Source of the DNA: Clostridia bacterium
Lineage (GTDB): Bacteria; Bacillota; Clostridia; Oscillospirales; CAG-272
Direction of reading: 5' to 3'
Assembly (NCBI GenBank): GCA_017455185.1
Contig: JAFTBN010000030.1
Coordinates: 1 to 33,597, forward strand
Length of the DNA stretch: 33,597 nt
In this document: positions 31,623-33,597 of the stretch, piece by piece
Layout: every line of letters begins with the position of its first letter
How positions within the stretch are numbered: the first letter of the stretch is position 1
Notes under the pieces: model-generated
Databases searched by the model: none
Seen by the model: the letters and a program-made list of their open reading frames with translations, nothing else
What the model was told of the DNA's origin: nothing
Translations under genes and position numbers: made by a program

Positions 31623-31651
31623 TTTACAAATATTTCTGCTTATGCTATAAT
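31623..31651 (+). promoter_or_regulatory. Sigma-A promoter of the small HTH gene
   Basis: TTTACA (31623-31628), 17 bp, then TATAAT (31646-31651). A 7-bp inverted repeat, ACTTTAC (31621-31627) and GTAAAGT (31660-31666), brackets the promoter. The upstream region (31520-31620) is AT-rich and otherwise featureless. Confidence 0.82.
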
Positions 31652-31681
31652 GGTCAACAGTAAAGTAAGGAGGCTGCTTTG

Positions 31682-31873
31682 ATGGAAGAAATTCTGGATC
31701 GCTATTTTTCTATGCCGCAGATTTGTCAATATCTTGGCGTTAACCGTTTAACTGTTCTTCGTTGGATCGAGACGAAAAATATGCCGGCTCATCGTGTGGG
31801 CCGCAATTGGAAGTTCAAGACCACGGAAGTTGACGAGTGGGTCAAGAGCGGAAAAGCTGCAGATATGGATTGA
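31682..31873 (+). CDS. Small excisionase/MerR-like helix-turn-helix protein
   Basis: A 63-residue stand-alone HTH_17-type (excisionase family) DNA-binding protein. The winged-helix pattern is YFSMPQICQYLGVNRLTVLRWIETKNMPAHRVGRNWKFKTTEVDEWVKSG, with the typical tryptophans and the AHRVGRNWKF wing. AAGGAGG is about 8 nt before ATG 31682; the in-frame TTG at 31679 is less likely. It has its own promoter and terminator, so it is monocistronic. No integrase or phage gene is near, so it is probably a small chromosomal regulator rather than a phage excisionase; its target is unknown. Confidence 0.88.
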   Translation: MEEILDRYFSMPQICQYLGVNRLTVLRWIETKNMPAHRVGRNWKFKTTEVDEWVKSGKAADMD

Positions 31874-31890
31874 TTTTCATTAAGGCTATG

Positions 31891-31925
31891 AAAAGAGGAG
31901 TGAATCGAGACACTCCTCTTTTTGT
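31891..31925 (+). terminator. Rho-independent terminator after the HTH gene
   Basis: AAAAGAGGAGTG (31891-31902) and CACTCCTCTTTT (31911-31922) form a perfect 12-bp stem with an 8-nt loop and a T-tail. Confidence 0.95.
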
Positions 31926-31942
31926 TCGGGAAAGGGAAACGG

Positions 31943-32578
31943 ATGGCACTTGTATATCTTTCGCGGATTCCGGAATCGGTACACGTCCGCCCTCTTGGCT
32001 GCCCGGTACGGGATTCGTATCTGGAGGCCATTCCGAATCCCGCACGCAGGGCGGAGAGTTATCTCTCCTGGCTGCTGCTGATGTATGTCCTGGATACGGA
32101 ATATGGGGTGGACCTGACGCATGCGGACGTGAGACGGACTCCGGAAGGCCGATGGTACGCAGCCGATGTCCCGTATTCCTTCTCCCTCTCCCATACCCGT
32201 GAGTTTGTCGCCTGCGCCGTATCGGAAGAACCGGTCGGTGTGGATATCGAGCGGGCGGACCGGATCGGACAAAGGGATGCCGACGCCTTTCTGGCACGTT
32301 TTTTTCACCCGGGAGAAAGGGAAAAACATCTTCACCCCGTTCTTGCCTGGAGTCTGAAGGAAAGCGTATTCAAAGCGGGGCAGGGGCGATACAGGAATCT
32401 GCTTGAGGCGGATGCGTCAATTTGTCCTTTCGCTCTTGCTTACAGGTGGCTTTCAGTCGGAGAACCGGATACGGTGCTCACGCTGGCAGGGGGTTCGCTT
32501 AAGGCGGAAACGGAATCGGTAAAGGCGGTCTGGGTTTCAGAAGGGGAACTGGAGCGGTTCCCGGATGACAGAATATAA
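31943..32578 (+). CDS. 4'-phosphopantetheinyl transferase, Sfp-type superfamily
   Basis: A 211-residue PPTase, which moves the phosphopantetheine arm of CoA onto a conserved serine of carrier proteins. The two hallmark motifs are VGVDIE (98-103, Mg ligands Asp101 and Glu103) and WSLKESVFK (136-144, Glu140 and Lys144). The preceding PYSFSLSHTREFVACAV matches the substrate-binding SLSHT block of the Sfp/AcpT group. ATG 31943 is chosen because AAAGGG lies upstream; the frame is open to a TTG at 31922 inside the terminator. No NRPS, PKS or ACP genes are near, so the acceptor could be fatty-acid ACP or a distant cluster. It overlaps nothing but runs into the zinc-ribbon gene with a 25-bp gap. Confidence 0.9.
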   Translation: MALVYLSRIPESVHVRPLGCPVRDSYLEAIPNPARRAESYLSWLLLMYVLDTEYGVDLTHADVRRTPEGRWYAADVPYSFSLSHTREFVACAVSEEPVGVDIERADRIGQRDADAFLARFFHPGEREKHLHPVLAWSLKESVFKAGQGRYRNLLEADASICPFALAYRWLSVGEPDTVLTLAGGSLKAETESVKAVWVSEGELERFPDDRI

Positions 32579-32603
32579 AAGAAGAATCACGGAGGAGGAT
32601 GGA

Positions 32604-33038
32604 ATGGCCTATTGTGTGAATTGCGGATGCGAAATCAAAGAAAGCGATAAGTTTTGTCCCAACTGCGGAGCACCGGTGAACAAAAAAGAGCAGGGACAGT
32701 CTGTTTATGTCAGTGAAAACTGGCAGCAGGAAAACAATTCCATGTCGAAAAAACTGAATGGCCGCGGTACGGCGATTCTGGTTCTCGGCATCTTGAGTCT
32801 GGCTTTGAATTTTTTTGGGTCCATCCGGATTGCTTCCATTGTACTGGGCATTGTCGGCATTGCGCTGTATTCGGGTTACCGAAAGCAGGCGCAGGAAATA
32901 CCCGGCTCGGTCAGGGCGGGTTTTATCATGTCCATCGTCGGAGTGTCTTTGTGCGCGGCTCTTATCGTGCTGAGCTTTTTTGGCCTCCTTGCATCCATTA
33001 CGTTTTTCTCTTTGCTGGGCGAAGCAATGGCATCCTGA
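32604..33038 (+). CDS. Zinc-ribbon membrane protein, DUF4190-like
   Basis: A 144-residue protein. The N-terminal zinc ribbon has Cys4, Cys7, Cys18 and Cys21 (YCVNCG and FCPNCG). A Gln/Asn-rich linker follows, then two or more hydrophobic segments (about 55-85 GTAILVLGILSLALNFFGSIRIASIVLGIVGIALY, and about 103-140). Small integral proteins of this design are common in Bacillota, with no established role. ATG 32604, behind GGAGGAGG, is preferred over the in-frame ATG at 32565, which lies inside the preceding gene. Confidence 0.85.
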   Translation: MAYCVNCGCEIKESDKFCPNCGAPVNKKEQGQSVYVSENWQQENNSMSKKLNGRGTAILVLGILSLALNFFGSIRIASIVLGIVGIALYSGYRKQAQEIPGSVRAGFIMSIVGVSLCAALIVLSFFGLLASITFFSLLGEAMAS

Positions 33039-33125
33039 AGATAGGGTGCAGGCCTGTCGGTAAAAGTGGATCAGAACGAGGACGTGAACGTCACGCCGTC
33101 GAGTAACACGAGAGGGATCATACAG

Positions 33126-33597
33126 ATGACCAAAAAACTGAAACTAAAAGAAAACGCAACTATATTCGGATTGATTTTTACCATCGCTGCAGCGGTATTC
33201 ATCATAGCGCTCAGCATCCCGTTCTTCACGGAGGCGAGGCTGAAGGACAGCCTGTTCGACGCCGGTGTGGATTCGATTGGCGCGCTTTTCAGCGCGGCGC
33301 TGTTTTTCGGATGCATGAAGCAAAATGGAAACGGGATCGGCTATTTGAGAAGCCTGATCGTTCTTGTGAGCGTCTGCTTTGCGGTCAACGAAGCGATTCT
33401 TTTCACGGTGAAGATACCGGAACAGAGCACGGTCTGTTTCATCCTTTGCCTGATCAGCAAGCTGCTTGACCTTGCGATGATCTACTTATTCTACTCTTAT
33501 GTAAAAGTCACGCTGGGCTTCAACGGGAAGATTGCAAGGCTGGCGGAAAAGATCATCCCCGTTTTGCTGGCGCTGGAAACGCTCGTCCTTTTATCCA
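33126..33597 (+). CDS. Polytopic membrane protein, C-terminus beyond the window
   Basis: The frame from ATG 33126 (GAGAGGG upstream) stays open for 157 codons to the window end. It shows about five hydrophobic segments, for example TIFGLIFTIAAAVFIIALSIPFF and STVCFILCLISKLLDLAMIYLFYSYV. The order and length of helices resemble the membrane half of the phosphatase at 20863, which suggests a membrane sensor with a C-terminal output domain outside the window. I recognise no named family. The 87 bp before it show no clear terminator or promoter. Confidence 0.65.
   Translation, partial: MTKKLKLKENATIFGLIFTIAAAVFIIALSIPFFTEARLKDSLFDAGVDSIGALFSAALFFGCMKQNGNGIGYLRSLIVLVSVCFAVNEAILFTVKIPEQSTVCFILCLISKLLDLAMIYLFYSYVKVTLGFNGKIARLAEKIIPVLLALETLVLLS

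Overview
The window looks like chromosomal DNA of a Bacillota bacterium, most likely a Clostridia-type anaerobe. The signs are strong AGGAGG-type ribosome binding sites, sigma-A promoters with 17-bp spacers, lipobox-type lipoproteins, a type II CRISPR repeat, and large clostridial-style solute importers. No rRNA or tRNA gene is visible, so the species cannot be named. Every supported gene lies on the + strand. The cas9 end is visibly AT-rich, while everything from about 3.7 kb onward is richer in GC.

Layout. (1) 1-3476: an AT-rich segment with two palindromes, then a Cas9 missing its N-terminal third (RuvC-I, bridge helix, most of REC), then a six-repeat CRISPR array that starts 10 bp after the cas9 stop. 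No cas1, cas2, csn2 or tracrRNA is seen. (2) 3643-8610: a branched-chain amino-acid-type importer, livK-livHMGF. (3) 8625-12363: an operon with two small membrane proteins followed by larB, larC and larE, which make the nickel-pincer cofactor of lactate racemase-like enzymes; larA is absent. (4) 12405-15852: a NamZ-type (DUF1343) glycosidase with no signal peptide, and a PTS EIIC permease fused to a c-di-GMP phosphodiesterase-type EAL domain. (5) 15882-20721: two SAM methyltransferases and a MacB/FtsX-type ABC transporter behind a promoter carrying two copies of a GTTAG-N6-CTAAC operator-like dyad. (6) 20761-22540: a membrane-bound SpoIIE/RsbU-type phosphatase with a dyad over its promoter and a terminator-like hairpin in its leader. 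(7) 22970-31293: a five-gene oligopeptide-type ABC importer. (8) 31307-33597: a small membrane protein, a 63-residue HTH protein, a phosphopantetheinyl transferase, a zinc-ribbon membrane protein, and a membrane protein cut by the window end.

The most unusual object is the importer at 23171-31247. Three of its five subunits depart from the textbook plan. The lipoprotein appears to carry the usual C-terminal segment of the SBP_bac_5 family at its N-terminus, which suggests circular permutation. The OppC-like permease has about 315 extra residues with seven RCC1/BLIP-II-like blades in the extracytoplasmic loop between TM1 and TM2. The OppF-like ATPase has about 190 extra helical, coiled-coil-like residues between Walker A and the Q-loop. 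Together they suggest an importer with an added sensing or docking module outside the cell and an added helical module inside. The function is inference; the architectures are read directly from the translations.
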